DNA of 64,000 nt from Pseudomonadota bacterium (lineage in GTDB: Bacteria; Pseudomonadota; Gammaproteobacteria; Burkholderiales; Thiobacillaceae), in assembly GCA_021811235.1 (NCBI GenBank), contig JAJZPG010000001.1, positions 124,001 through 188,000 of the forward strand, given 5' to 3'. The notes under the pieces were generated by a model. It worked only from the letters and a program-made list of their open reading frames with translations. It had not been told where the DNA came from and did no database searches. This document shows positions 17,282 to 26,490 of this stretch, one piece after another. Numbering within the stretch: position 1 is the stretch's first letter; each line of letters starts with the position of its first letter. The translations under genes and the position numbers were made by a program.

Positions 17282-18516
17282 GCAACTGCACCAAAAAACA
17301 GGTAGGCCATGCCGATGGCGGCAAGGATGCCGGCGAGGTCGGCGATCAGCCCGCAGGCGACGGCGTGACGTACGCGCTTGATGCCGACCGCGCCGAAATA
17401 CACCGCCAGCACGTAGAACGTCGTCTCGGTGCTGCCCTGCACGATCGACGCCAGGCGCCCGGCGAAGGAATCGGCGCCGTGTGTCTGCATGGTGTCGATC
17501 ATCATGGCACGGGCACCGCTACCTGAAAACGGCTTCATCAGCGCAGTCGGCAGGCCGTCGACCCAGCGCGCGTCGAAGCCCAGCGCCAGCACCGCGCCGC
17601 GCACCGCATCCATCAGCAGCTCCAGCGCGCCGCTGGCCCGGAACACGGCGATCGCCACCAGCATGGCGACAAGATACGGGATGATGGTGACCGCCGTGTG
17701 AAAACCCTCCTTGGCGCCCTCGACGAAGGCCTCGTAGGCATTGACGCGGCGCCGCAGCGCCATCAGCAGAAAGGTGACGATGATGCCGAACAGCAGTACG
17801 TTGCTGAGGATCGACGACTGCCGCGTCATCGCGGCGGCATCGAGGCTCCCGAAATACGCGACCAGGCCGCCGACCAGCGCGGTGGCGCCGCCGAGATAGG
17901 CCAGCGTGACGCGGTTCCACAAGTGCAGCTTCTGGAAGAAGCCGGTGACGAAGAGGCCGACCAGGGTGCCGATGTAGGTGGTGATCAAAAGCGGCACGAA
18001 CACGTCGGTCGGGTCGGCGGCGCCGAGCTGCGCACGGTAGGTGAAGATGGTGACCGGCAGCAGCGTGACCGAAGCGGTGTTGATCACCAGGAACAGGATC
18101 TGCGCGTCGCTGGCGGTGTCCTTCGAGGGATTGAGCGTCTGCAGTTCCTGCATCGCCTTGATGCCGAGCGGCGTCGCCGCGTTGTCGAGGCCCAGCATGT
18201 TGGCGCCCATGTTCATGGTCATCGCGCCGAGCGCGGGGTGGTTGGGCGGGACTTCGGGGAACAGGCGGCGGAACAGCGGCGCCAGGCCCCGCGTCAGCAC
18301 GTCGAGCATGCCGGCGCGCTCGCCGATCTTCATCACGCCCAGCCACAGCGCCATCACGCCGGTGAGGCCGAGCGCGATTTCAAACGCGGTCTTGCTGCTG
18401 TCGAACAGCGCCTTGACCAGCGCGGCGAAGATGCCGGCGTCGCCGAGGAAAACCAGCTTGGCGAACGCGATCAGGAAGGCGACCAGGAAGAAGCCGATCC
18501 ACAGCGCGTTGAGCAT
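17278..18516 (-). CDS. Fused SpmA-SpmB nucleoside-recognition (Gate) domain membrane protein (412 aa)
   Basis: 412 residues from ATG 18516. Two homologous membrane halves, each a Gate/nucleoside recognition domain. The first (about 40-180) has MGANMLGLDNAATPLGIKAM; the second (about 230-400) has LPTALMKPFSGSGARAMMID and IVQGSTETTFYVLAVYFGAV. These correspond to SpmA and SpmB of Bacillus, here fused into one chain as in many Gram-negatives, where the role is unknown because there is no sporulation. It is likely an inner-membrane transport-type protein. It lies 11 bases after the CobD-like gene and overlaps ppx by 4, suggesting a shared job. Confidence 0.85.
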   Translation of the reverse strand: MLNALWIGFFLVAFLIAFAKLVFLGDAGIFAALVKALFDSSKTAFEIALGLTGVMALWLGVMKIGERAGMLDVLTRGLAPLFRRLFPEVPPNHPALGAMTMNMGANMLGLDNAATPLGIKAMQELQTLNPSKDTASDAQILFLVINTASVTLLPVTIFTYRAQLGAADPTDVFVPLLITTYIGTLVGLFVTGFFQKLHLWNRVTLAYLGGATALVGGLVAYFGSLDAAAMTRQSSILSNVLLFGIIVTFLLMALRRRVNAYEAFVEGAKEGFHTAVTIIPYLVAMLVAIAVFRASGALELLMDAVRGAVLALGFDARWVDGLPTALMKPFSGSGARAMMIDTMQTHGADSFAGRLASIVQGSTETTFYVLAVYFGAVGIKRVRHAVACGLIADLAGILAAIGMAYLFFGAVA

Positions 18517-18527
18517 GGAAGCAGGAT

Positions 18528-19445
18528 CTAGGAGAACCAGCCGGCGATGACGATGAGCAGCCCGGCCGCGAGCCAGATCACCAGGCCGCGCCAGATCATG
18601 CTGACGGCGCTGTCGATGCAGTCGGCGTCGGGGGCCTGGCCGGTGCCGAGTTCGGGCCGCCACACGGTCTCGCCGCCGACACTGACGCTCTGCCCCAGCT
18701 TGACGCCCATGGCGCCGGCGCCGGCGGCGAGAACCACGCCCTCCTCCGCTTCCGGCCAGCTGGCGGCCTGGGTGCGCCAGCAGTAGGTGGCGTCCTCGAA
18801 GTTGCCGGCGATGGCATAGGTCAGCGCGGTCAGCCGCGCGGGCACCCAGTTGATGTAATGGAAGACGCGGCACGCGCACAGGCCGAAGCGGCCGCGCGAA
18901 GCTTCCCAGCGCCGCGACAGGATCGAGGCGGCGCGGAACAGTACGGCACCGACCGGCCCCAGCGGCGCCAGCAGCACGAACCAGAACAGCACGCCGAACA
19001 TCTGCCGGTGGCTTGCCGCCATCACCTGCTCGATGGTGACGCGTGCGAGATCGTCGGCGCTGAACTGGCTGGCGTCGCCGCCACGCCAGATGCCGAGCTG
19101 CTCGCGCGCCGCCTCGATGTCGCCGGCGCGCAGCAGGCGCGCGATGCGCTCGGCGTCGTCGCTGTAGTACTTGAACCCGAGGGTGAAATACAGCACAAGC
19201 ACGTTCCACGCCCAGCCCAGCACGGGGGTGATCCCGTCGAGCAGCACGAAGACCAGCCACACCGCGATCAGCCACGGCGCCACCGCCAGCGTCCAGGCGA
19301 TCGCACCGTGGACGGGCTCGCCGGCGTTGAGCTTGCCCTCAAGCCAGGTGATGAAGCGCGTGTAATGCTGGTAATGCGGCAGCGGCTGCCGCAGCGGGCG
19401 CAGATGCTCGAGGACGACGGCGGCCAGGACGGAGAAGAAGGCCAT
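18528..19445 (-). CDS. CobD/CbiB (AmpE-like) family membrane protein (305 aa)
   Basis: 305 residues with at least four membrane helices (TLAVAPWLIAVWLVFVLLDG, then MFGVLFWFVLLAPLGPVGAV and GLVIWLAAGLLIVIAGW). The motifs LGFKYYSDDAERIARLLRAG, HRQMFGVLFWF and NWVPARLTALTYAIAGN place it in the CobD/CbiB superfamily. CbiB makes adenosylcobinamide phosphate, but no other cobalamin gene lies here and the sequence is closer to the AmpE-like branch found outside cobalamin loci. ATG 19445 overlaps the upstream stop (TGATG). Its partners are a GyrI-like protein, SpmAB and Ppx. Confidence 0.75.
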   Translation of the reverse strand: MAFFSVLAAVVLEHLRPLRQPLPHYQHYTRFITWLEGKLNAGEPVHGAIAWTLAVAPWLIAVWLVFVLLDGITPVLGWAWNVLVLYFTLGFKYYSDDAERIARLLRAGDIEAAREQLGIWRGGDASQFSADDLARVTIEQVMAASHRQMFGVLFWFVLLAPLGPVGAVLFRAASILSRRWEASRGRFGLCACRVFHYINWVPARLTALTYAIAGNFEDATYCWRTQAASWPEAEEGVVLAAGAGAMGVKLGQSVSVGGETVWRPELGTGQAPDADCIDSAVSMIWRGLVIWLAAGLLIVIAGWFS

Positions 19446-19972
19446 CAGCGATTCATTTCCAGGGTGAAGCTGCCGATGCGGTTGGCCTGTCCGCCCGGCC
19501 GGTACAGCTCGACGGTCGGCATGACGAGCGTCTTCCCGTCCGCTTCCAGCGTGTCGGCCAGCGCCTGGTAGGCCTTGGACGGCGCCAGCAGCACCGCCGC
19601 CTGTACGTGGGCGGAATACACCGGGCGGCGCTCGATGCGGCCTTCCTTCAGGCCCTGCGGCAGCGGTGCACGATCGGCCAGCGTGTAGCCGAGCTGCGCG
19701 CGCACCTTGCCGTTGGCGGCGCGGGGATCGCTGAGAATGACGTTGATGGTGTCCCCCGCCTCCACCTTGGCTGCGGCGAATTCGTCGAGCACCCTGCGCT
19801 GCGTCTTGCGCATGTTGCTGATCGGGCCTTCGTAGTCGAGGTAGGCGTAGCGGTAGGGCCCGGCCTCGGTTTCGCTCACGCTGACGGCGTTGAAGCCGCC
19901 CCACCACCAGAACACCGCGAGCAGCGGCAGTACGAACGCCAGCAGGAACGCCGGCCATTGTTTCCTGAACAC
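19445..19972 (-). CDS. Membrane-anchored GyrI-like small-molecule-binding-fold protein
   Basis: 175 residues from GTG 19972, which has AGGGGGT 6 bases upstream. One N-terminal membrane anchor (WPAFLLAFVLPLLAVFWWW) precedes a soluble domain with the GyrI/SOUL-like pattern (YRYAYLDYEGPISNM, then AQLGYTLADRAPLPQGL, RPVYSAHVQAAVLLAPSKAY, PTVELYRPG). It is the first gene of the four-gene operon ending in ppx, and its TGA overlaps the next ATG. The domain could sense a small ligand on the periplasmic side; that is inference. Confidence 0.7.
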   Translation of the reverse strand: MFRKQWPAFLLAFVLPLLAVFWWWGGFNAVSVSETEAGPYRYAYLDYEGPISNMRKTQRRVLDEFAAAKVEAGDTINVILSDPRAANGKVRAQLGYTLADRAPLPQGLKEGRIERRPVYSAHVQAAVLLAPSKAYQALADTLEADGKTLVMPTVELYRPGGQANRIGSFTLEMNR

Positions 19973-20226
19973 AAATGACCCCCTTTTTCTACTGCGGAAG
20001 ATACCACAGCCGGATCGCGTACTGGCCCGGATCCCCAGCGTGCAAGCCAACGGATATCAAGTTCGGCGGCATAATGGACGTAAAAACAGGCACTCTCCAT
20101 CCATTGCAAACGACCATTGTCCAAAACGGGGAACGCCATGCACGTGCCTGAACCGGCCATGTCCATGCGCTCCCGATTAAAAAATACCGACATGGAAACC
20201 CGATCCCCCGTCGCCACGGAGCGCCC

Positions 20227-23200
20227 TTGCTGAACAAGCCTGCCGGCCTCGACGGCGAAGCGCCGCCCAGCGGTAGCGCACCCCGGCAACACGCCCCTCT
20301 CCCCCAGCAGCTCGCCTTGCTGGAGGCGAGCGTCGCTCGCCTGAACGATATCGTCCTCATCACCGAAGCCGATCCTTACGACGAGCCGGGCCCGCGCATC
20401 ATCTTCGTCAACGACGCCTTCGAACGCCTCACCGGTTACCGCCGCGAAGAGGTGCTGGGCAGGTCGCCGCGTTTCCTGCAGGGTCCGCTGACCGACCGTG
20501 CCGAACTGGACCGCATCCGCCAGGCGCTGGTGGAGCGGCGGCCGGTGCGCAGCGAACTGGTCAACTACACGCGCGACGGCAAGCCTTTCTGGCTGGAACT
20601 CGACATCGTGCCGGTCGCCGACGCCGGCGGCCGCTATACCCATTGCGTGGCGGTGGAACGCGACATCACCGAACGCAAACGTGCCCAGCAGGCGCTGCAC
20701 GAGAGCGAACAACGCTTCGAGAGCGTTGCGCGCGCCACGTCCGACACGATCTGGGACTGGGATCTGCTGACCGACCGCATCTGGTGGAGCGAAGGCATGC
20801 AAAGCGTGTTCGGCTACGCGGCCGCCGACCTGCCGGCAGACAGCCGTGCCTGGACGCGGCACATCCACCCGGACGACCACGATCGCGTCGTGCAGGGCAT
20901 CCACCGCGTGATCGATCACGGCGGCGAGAACTGGGCGGCCGAATACCGCTTGCAGCGCAGCGATGGCAGCTATGCCTATGTGCTGGATCGCGGCTCGGTG
21001 ATCCGCGACGGCAGTGGACGCGCGGTCCGCATGGTCGGCGGCATCGCCAATCTCACCACGCGCAAGGAAGCCGAACTCGAGCTTGCCCGCCTCAACCGCG
21101 CGCTGCGCGTGCGCACCGCGTGCAACGAGGCGCTGATCCGGGCCACCGACGAAGGCGAGCTGTTGCACGAGATCTGCCGCATCGCGGTCGATGTCGGCGG
21201 CTACCGCATGGCCTGGGTGGGATTCGCCCAGGACGACGCCGAGCAATCGGTGCGCCCCATGGCGTATGCCGGCAACGGCGCCAGCTACCTGCGCAACATC
21301 CGGGTGAGCTGGTCGGACGAGCAGGCGATCGGACGCGGCCCGGTGGGCCGTGCCCTGCGCGGCAGGGAGGTGGTGATCATCGAGGATCTGCAGTGCGATC
21401 CCGACTTCCAGCCCTGGCTCGATGCCACGCAGCAGCATGGTTACCGCAGTCTGGTGGTGCTGCCGCTGCACGATGCGCAGCGCACGTACGGCATCTTTGC
21501 CCTGTTCGCGCCCGAGGTGACCCGCGTCGGTGCCGACGAGGTGCGCCTGCTGCAGGAACTGACCGACGATCTGGCGTTCGGCATCACCACCCTGCGCCGG
21601 CGCCACGAGCAGGATCTCCTCCAGGACGCCGTGCTGAAGATTGCCGCCGGCGTCTCGGTCAGTTCGGGCACCGCGTTCTTCGAGGAACTGGTGAGCAACA
21701 TGACCGAAGCGCTCGGCGCCGATGCCGGGGTCATTGCGCGCATCCAGCCGGGCGAGCCGCCGTCGGCGCGCACCGAAGTGGCCTATGTCGGCGGCAAGCT
21801 GATCCCCAATTTCGAATATTCCCTCGCCGGCACGCCGTGCCAGCACCTCAGCTGCACGCTCAGCCACGTGATTCCCGCCCGCGTCAGCGAACTGTATCCC
21901 TGTACTGCCGACTTGAGCGCACAACGCGCCGAGGCCTACGTGGGCCATCGCCTCGACAATTCGGCGGGTCAGCCGATCGGCCAGCTGTTCGTGCTGTTCA
22001 GCCGGCCGGTTGAGGAGACTGCCTTCATCACGTCGACGCTGCAGATCTTCGCCACCCGCGTCGCCGCCGAAATGGAGCGCCAGGCGAGCGACGCACACAT
22101 CCGGCAACAGGCCTCGTTGCTCGACAAGGCGCAGGACGCCATCATGGTGCGGGGACTCGACCATACCATCCGCTACTGGAACAAGGGCGCCGAACGCCTG
22201 TACGGCTGGACGCATGACGAGGTCATCGGCCAGTCGACCGAAACGCTGCTGTACGGCGACCCGACGGCTTACCGCGAAAACACGCGCAAAGTGCGGGAAC
22301 AGGGCGAATGGAGCGGCGAACTCGTGCAGCGGCGCAAGGATGGCAGCGCCATCATCGTCGAGGCGCACTGGACCCTGCTGCTGGACGAGCAGCAGGCACC
22401 CGACGCCATCCTGGCGATCAATACCGACATCACCGAGCGCAAGGCCGCCGAGCAGGAAATCCAGCATCTGGCTTTCTACGATCCCCTGACCGAACTGCCC
22501 AACCGCCAGCTGCTGCGCGATCGCCTGCAGCACGCACTGGCGGTGGAGTCGCGGCGCCGGCTGGTCGGCGCGCTGCTGTTCATCGACGTCGACAATTTCA
22601 AGACGCTGAACGACACCCTGGGCCACGCCATCGGCGACCTGCTGCTGCAGAAGATTGCGCGGCGCCTGCAGCATTGCGTCCGCCACGGCGACACCCTGGC
22701 CCGGCTGGGAGGCGACGAGTTCGTGATCGTGCTGGAAGACCTGGCGGTCACGCCGGAGGATGCCGCAGCATGCGCGACCCTGGTCGGCGACAAGATCCTC
22801 GCCAGTTTCGCCGCGCCCTTCCAGCTGGCCGACTACGTGCACCACTGCACGTCGAGCGTCGGCATCACCCTGTTCAACGATCAGCCGGCCAGCCTCGACG
22901 AATTACTGAAGCGAGCCGATCTCGCCATGTATCAGGCCAAGGCGCACGGCCGCAACGCCCTGCGCTTCTTCGACCCGGCCATGCAGGCGGTGGTGGCCGC
23001 CCGCGCCGAACTGGAAGCCGATCTGCGCGACGCGCTCAACCGCCAGGCGTTCGAGTTGCACTACCAGGCGCAGGTCGACAGGCTGGGACACATCCGCGGC
23101 GCCGAAGCCCTGCTGCGCTGGCACCACGCCGAACGCGGCTGGATCGCCCCCGATGCGTTCATCCCGCTGGCCGAGGAAACCGGGCTCATCCTGCCGATCG

Positions 23201-23814
23201 GCCGCTGGGTGCTGGACGTCGCGTGTGCACAACTGGTCGCCTGGTCCGCCCTGCCGCACATGGCCATGCTCGATCTGGCGGTCAACGTCAGCGCGCGCCA
23301 GTTTCGCCAACCGGATTTCGTCGACCAGGTGCTGCAGGCGCTCGACGGCAGCGGCGCCGATCCGCGCCGGCTCAAGCTCGAACTGACCGAGAGCCTGATG
23401 GTGGACAACATGGAAGAGACCATCGCCAAGATGAGCGCGCTGAAGGCGCGCGGAATCGGTTTCTCCCTCGACGACTTCGGCACCGGCTATTCCTCGCTCG
23501 CCTATCTGAAGCGGCTGCCGCTGGACGAGATCAAGATCGACCAGTCCTTCGTGCGCGACGTGCTCTCCGACCCCAACGATGCCTCGATCGCGCGAAGCAT
23601 CCTCGCGCTGGGGCAGAGCCTGAACCTGGCGGTGGTGGCCGAAGGCGTGGAGACCGATGCCCAGTATGCCTTCCTCGCCGAGCATGGCTGCCACACCTAC
23701 CAAGGCTATCTGTTCAGCAGGCCCCAGCCCGCCAGTCTCTTCGAAACCTCGGCGCAGACACCGGAAAACGGCTCCGCCGCGCCGCCCGGGACGGACGGAA
23801 CGGGCATTCTATAA
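20227..23814 (+). CDS. Multi-sensor PAS/GAF GGDEF-EAL protein (1195 aa)
   Basis: A cytoplasmic cyclic di-GMP enzyme with no membrane segment. Approximate order: PAS 35-155 (PRIIFVNDAFERLTGYRREE), PAS with PAC 160-285, GAF 295-460, a second GAF-like segment 470-620, PAS 625-745, GGDEF 750-910 (intact LGGDEF, Gly828 first) and EAL 920-1175 (EAL at 960-962, DDFGTGYSSLAYLKRLPLDE intact). Both synthesis and degradation sites look complete. The start is TTG 20227 with GGAG 6 bases upstream; no in-frame ATG precedes the first PAS. The metallo-beta-lactamase gene follows 25 bases later. Confidence 0.9.
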   Translation: MLNKPAGLDGEAPPSGSAPRQHAPLPQQLALLEASVARLNDIVLITEADPYDEPGPRIIFVNDAFERLTGYRREEVLGRSPRFLQGPLTDRAELDRIRQALVERRPVRSELVNYTRDGKPFWLELDIVPVADAGGRYTHCVAVERDITERKRAQQALHESEQRFESVARATSDTIWDWDLLTDRIWWSEGMQSVFGYAAADLPADSRAWTRHIHPDDHDRVVQGIHRVIDHGGENWAAEYRLQRSDGSYAYVLDRGSVIRDGSGRAVRMVGGIANLTTRKEAELELARLNRALRVRTACNEALIRATDEGELLHEICRIAVDVGGYRMAWVGFAQDDAEQSVRPMAYAGNGASYLRNIRVSWSDEQAIGRGPVGRALRGREVVIIEDLQCDPDFQPWLDATQQHGYRSLVVLPLHDAQRTYGIFALFAPEVTRVGADEVRLLQELTDDLAFGITTLRRRHEQDLLQDAVLKIAAGVSVSSGTAFFEELVSNMTEALGADAGVIARIQPGEPPSARTEVAYVGGKLIPNFEYSLAGTPCQHLSCTLSHVIPARVSELYPCTADLSAQRAEAYVGHRLDNSAGQPIGQLFVLFSRPVEETAFITSTLQIFATRVAAEMERQASDAHIRQQASLLDKAQDAIMVRGLDHTIRYWNKGAERLYGWTHDEVIGQSTETLLYGDPTAYRENTRKVREQGEWSGELVQRRKDGSAIIVEAHWTLLLDEQQAPDAILAINTDITERKAAEQEIQHLAFYDPLTELPNRQLLRDRLQHALAVESRRRLVGALLFIDVDNFKTLNDTLGHAIGDLLLQKIARRLQHCVRHGDTLARLGGDEFVIVLEDLAVTPEDAAACATLVGDKILASFAAPFQLADYVHHCTSSVGITLFNDQPASLDELLKRADLAMYQAKAHGRNALRFFDPAMQAVVAARAELEADLRDALNRQAFELHYQAQVDRLGHIRGAEALLRWHHAERGWIAPDAFIPLAEETGLILPIGRWVLDVACAQLVAWSALPHMAMLDLAVNVSARQFRQPDFVDQVLQALDGSGADPRRLKLELTESLMVDNMEETIAKMSALKARGIGFSLDDFGTGYSSLAYLKRLPLDEIKIDQSFVRDVLSDPNDASIARSILALGQSLNLAVVAEGVETDAQYAFLAEHGCHTYQGYLFSRPQPASLFETSAQTPENGSAAPPGTDGTGIL

Positions 23815-23839
23815 TTCGGCTTCTGCCCGGAGCCCTGCC

Positions 23840-24799
23840 ATGATCGCCCGCCTCTTCATCCTGCTGTTGCTGGCTTTGCAGCCTGCCGCCTTCGCGGCCG
23901 CGGCCGCGCAGGCAGTGGAAGCGACGATCCCGATGCAGGCCGTGCGCCTGGGCCCGCACAGCTATTTCGTGCAGGGCCTGCCGGGGGCGGCGTCCAGCGA
24001 GAACCAGGGCTTCATGTCCAACGCCGGCTTCGTCGTCACGCGCGATGGCGTGGTCGTCTTCGATGCCCTGGCCACGCCGCCGCTGGCTGAAAAACTCCTC
24101 AAGCTGATCCGCAAGACCACTCGGCAGCCGATCCGGCGCGTCATCGTCAGCCATTATCACGCCGACCATTTCTACGGCCTGCAGGTGTTCAAGGCACACG
24201 GCGCCGAGATCTGGGCGCATCGCCTCGCCGAGGGCGCCACCCGCACCGAGGAGGCCGCGCTGCGGCTGGCCCAGCGCAAGGAGGCGCTGTTTCCCTGGGT
24301 GGACGACCGCACCCAGCTGCGGGAGGCCGACCGCTTCATCGAGGGCGACACCGACTTCGAACTGGGCGGCGTGCACTTCGCACTGCGCCACGTCGGGCCG
24401 GCACATTCGAGCGAGGACATCGCGCTGCTGGTGAAGGAGGACGGCGTGCTCTACGCCGGCGACCTGGTGTTCCGCGGGCGCGTGCCCTTCGTCGGCGACG
24501 CCGACAGCCGCGCCTGGATCGCCGCGCTCGACAAGCTGATCGCGCTCAAGCCGGCCATCCTCATTCCCGGCCACGGCGCGCCTTCCCGCACGCCCGAGGC
24601 CGATCTCGTCTTCACCCGCGGTTATCTCACCTACCTGCGCACCAGCATGGGCGAGGCGGCGCGCAACCTCGTCCCCTTCGAGGAAGCCTACGCACGGACA
24701 GACTGGTCGACATACCGCGGCCTGCCGGCGTTCGAGGAAGCCAACCGGGTGAACGCCTACAACCAGTATCTGCGGCTTGAGCAGGAAGGCGTCGAGTAG
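23840..24799 (+). CDS. Exported metallo-beta-lactamase-fold hydrolase (quinoprotein-relay/SoxH-like)
   Basis: 319 residues with an N-terminal signal peptide (LFILLLLALQPAAFAAAAA). The MBL zinc motif HxHxDH is intact (VSHYHADHFYGLQVF), followed by HVGPAHSSEDIALLV and the late HGAPSRTPE. It should bind two metals and act in the periplasm. Members of this exported branch are annotated SoxH or quinoprotein relay hydrolases; the substrate is unknown. It lies directly between two cyclic di-GMP proteins. Confidence 0.82.
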   Translation: MIARLFILLLLALQPAAFAAAAAQAVEATIPMQAVRLGPHSYFVQGLPGAASSENQGFMSNAGFVVTRDGVVVFDALATPPLAEKLLKLIRKTTRQPIRRVIVSHYHADHFYGLQVFKAHGAEIWAHRLAEGATRTEEAALRLAQRKEALFPWVDDRTQLREADRFIEGDTDFELGGVHFALRHVGPAHSSEDIALLVKEDGVLYAGDLVFRGRVPFVGDADSRAWIAALDKLIALKPAILIPGHGAPSRTPEADLVFTRGYLTYLRTSMGEAARNLVPFEEAYARTDWSTYRGLPAFEEANRVNAYNQYLRLEQEGVE

Positions 24800-24878
24800 A
24801 TGCGGGTTATCAATCCGCCCATAAAGATGGATAATCGCTGGTTAAACAAAACTATAAAAAACTTATCGACACGTTTCC

Positions 24879-26483
24879 ATGCTCTGCTCTCCGGAAGAAC
24901 TCGTACAAAAAAATCAGGCATTGTCGAATACGTGGCAGCGCTACCAGGCGGCGCCGAGCTTTGAAAGCTTCGTCGAGCTGGCGGTATCGATCAACAGCTT
25001 CACCGAATTCCTGATCGACAAAGGCATCGCCGCGCTGCACCACGCCAGCCATCAGCTTGAGCAGGTGACCCTCGCCCTGTTCAACAAGGATGTGGGACAC
25101 CCGCTGCCACAGGCTGCGCTGGACGATCTGAATGAACGCGTGCTCGCCTTGGCACGCATGACGCACGCCCATGCCACGGCGAACGCCGGCCTGGAGGAAC
25201 GGCGCCGGGATCCGCAGCAAGGCGCCGCCGGCAACATGCGGGTGGGGCAGACCTGGCTGATCGCGCACAACCAGACGGCCTGGGCCGGGCTGCAGGCGCA
25301 GCTGGGCTACTTCGGCATGACGGCCCAGTTCACCCCCTGGGACCAGCCTCTGCCGGACACTGCCGGCGACGCCCCCCTGTTGCTGCTCGACATGAGCAGC
25401 CTGCCGGAAACCGAGTGGAGCAGCCGTATCCAGGCCTTGCGGCAGCGGTTTGCGATGGGCCAGCTGATCTGCCTCGAAGTGCGTTCCGATTTCGAGCCGC
25501 TGCAGCAGGCGCTGCGCGGCGGCTGCGACAGCTGCCTGCTGGTAGGCACGCCTTCGCATGCCATCGTCGAGCACATCATGCGGCTGAACGAACGCGACGA
25601 GCAGGAGGCGTTCCGCGTGCTGATCGTGGAGGATTCGAAGACCGCCAGCCACCTGATCCGCCGCACGCTGGAAGAGAACCAGATCGTCTCCGAGATCGTC
25701 AACGATCCGCGCCTCACGCTGAACGCGCTGAAGCAGTTCAACCCCGACCTGATCCTGATGGACATGTACATGCCGAACTGCACCGGCGTCGAGGTCGCGC
25801 GCATCATCCGCCAACACGACGAATTCCTCAGCATGCCCATCGTCTACCTGTCGGGCGAGACCAACGTCGCGCTGCAGGTCGACGCGATGCGGCTGGGCGG
25901 CGACCACTTCCTCACCAAGCCGTTCAACCCGGTGTTCCTCAACACCATCGTCAAGAGCAAGATCGAGCGCTACCGGGCGCTGCGCCGCAGCATGTATCAC
26001 GACAGCCTGACCGGCCTGCTCAACCATTCGAGCGGCAAGCACACGCTGGACATGCTGTTGTCCAGCGTGGCGCACGAAGGCGGCTTCCTGTCGGTGGTGA
26101 TGATGGACATCGACCATTTCAAGCTGGTCAACGACAGCTACGGACATCCGGTCGGCGACCAGGTGATCCGCAGCCTGTCGTGGCTGTTGAAGCAGCGGCT
26201 GCGCAAGCACGACATCCTGTGCCGCTACGGCGGCGAGGAATTCCTGATCGCCCTGCCGCATACCGACGCCGACCAGGCCTACGCCATCATCGACCGCATC
26301 CGCCAGGATTTCGGGCAGATCCGCCATCCCTGCCGCGACAGCCACTTCCTCGCCACCGCCAGCGGCGGCATCGCCACCTACCCCTTGCACCAGAGCGGCG
26401 ACGCGCTGATCAAGGCCGCCGACGAGGCGCTCTACGAAGCGAAACGCGGCGGCCGCAACCGCATCCACGTCAGCGACGCCTGA
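24879..26483 (+). CDS. Response regulator with C-terminal GGDEF diguanylate cyclase (534 aa)
   Basis: Residues 1-110 are helical. Residues about 120-235 look like a degenerate receiver-like fold (TWLIAHNQTAWAGLQAQLGY) without clear acidic residues. Residues about 245-365 are a true receiver (FRVLIVEDSKTASHLIRRTL) with phospho-acceptor Asp295 in LILMDMYMPN and the conserved lysine in LTKPFNPVF. Residues about 380-534 are GGDEF in its GGEEF form (451-455), which is normally active. It should make c-di-GMP when phosphorylated. No kinase is adjacent. Confidence 0.9.
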   Translation: MLCSPEELVQKNQALSNTWQRYQAAPSFESFVELAVSINSFTEFLIDKGIAALHHASHQLEQVTLALFNKDVGHPLPQAALDDLNERVLALARMTHAHATANAGLEERRRDPQQGAAGNMRVGQTWLIAHNQTAWAGLQAQLGYFGMTAQFTPWDQPLPDTAGDAPLLLLDMSSLPETEWSSRIQALRQRFAMGQLICLEVRSDFEPLQQALRGGCDSCLLVGTPSHAIVEHIMRLNERDEQEAFRVLIVEDSKTASHLIRRTLEENQIVSEIVNDPRLTLNALKQFNPDLILMDMYMPNCTGVEVARIIRQHDEFLSMPIVYLSGETNVALQVDAMRLGGDHFLTKPFNPVFLNTIVKSKIERYRALRRSMYHDSLTGLLNHSSGKHTLDMLLSSVAHEGGFLSVVMMDIDHFKLVNDSYGHPVGDQVIRSLSWLLKQRLRKHDILCRYGGEEFLIALPHTDADQAYAIIDRIRQDFGQIRHPCRDSHFLATASGGIATYPLHQSGDALIKAADEALYEAKRGGRNRIHVSDA

Positions 26484-26490
26484 ACCCGGC

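Noticed and set aside
19876..22845. 989-codon open frame on the minus strand opposite the PAS-GGDEF-EAL gene
   Set aside because: It is antisense to a protein with full domain signatures, has no family motif, and reflects absence of stops in GC-rich codon-biased DNA.
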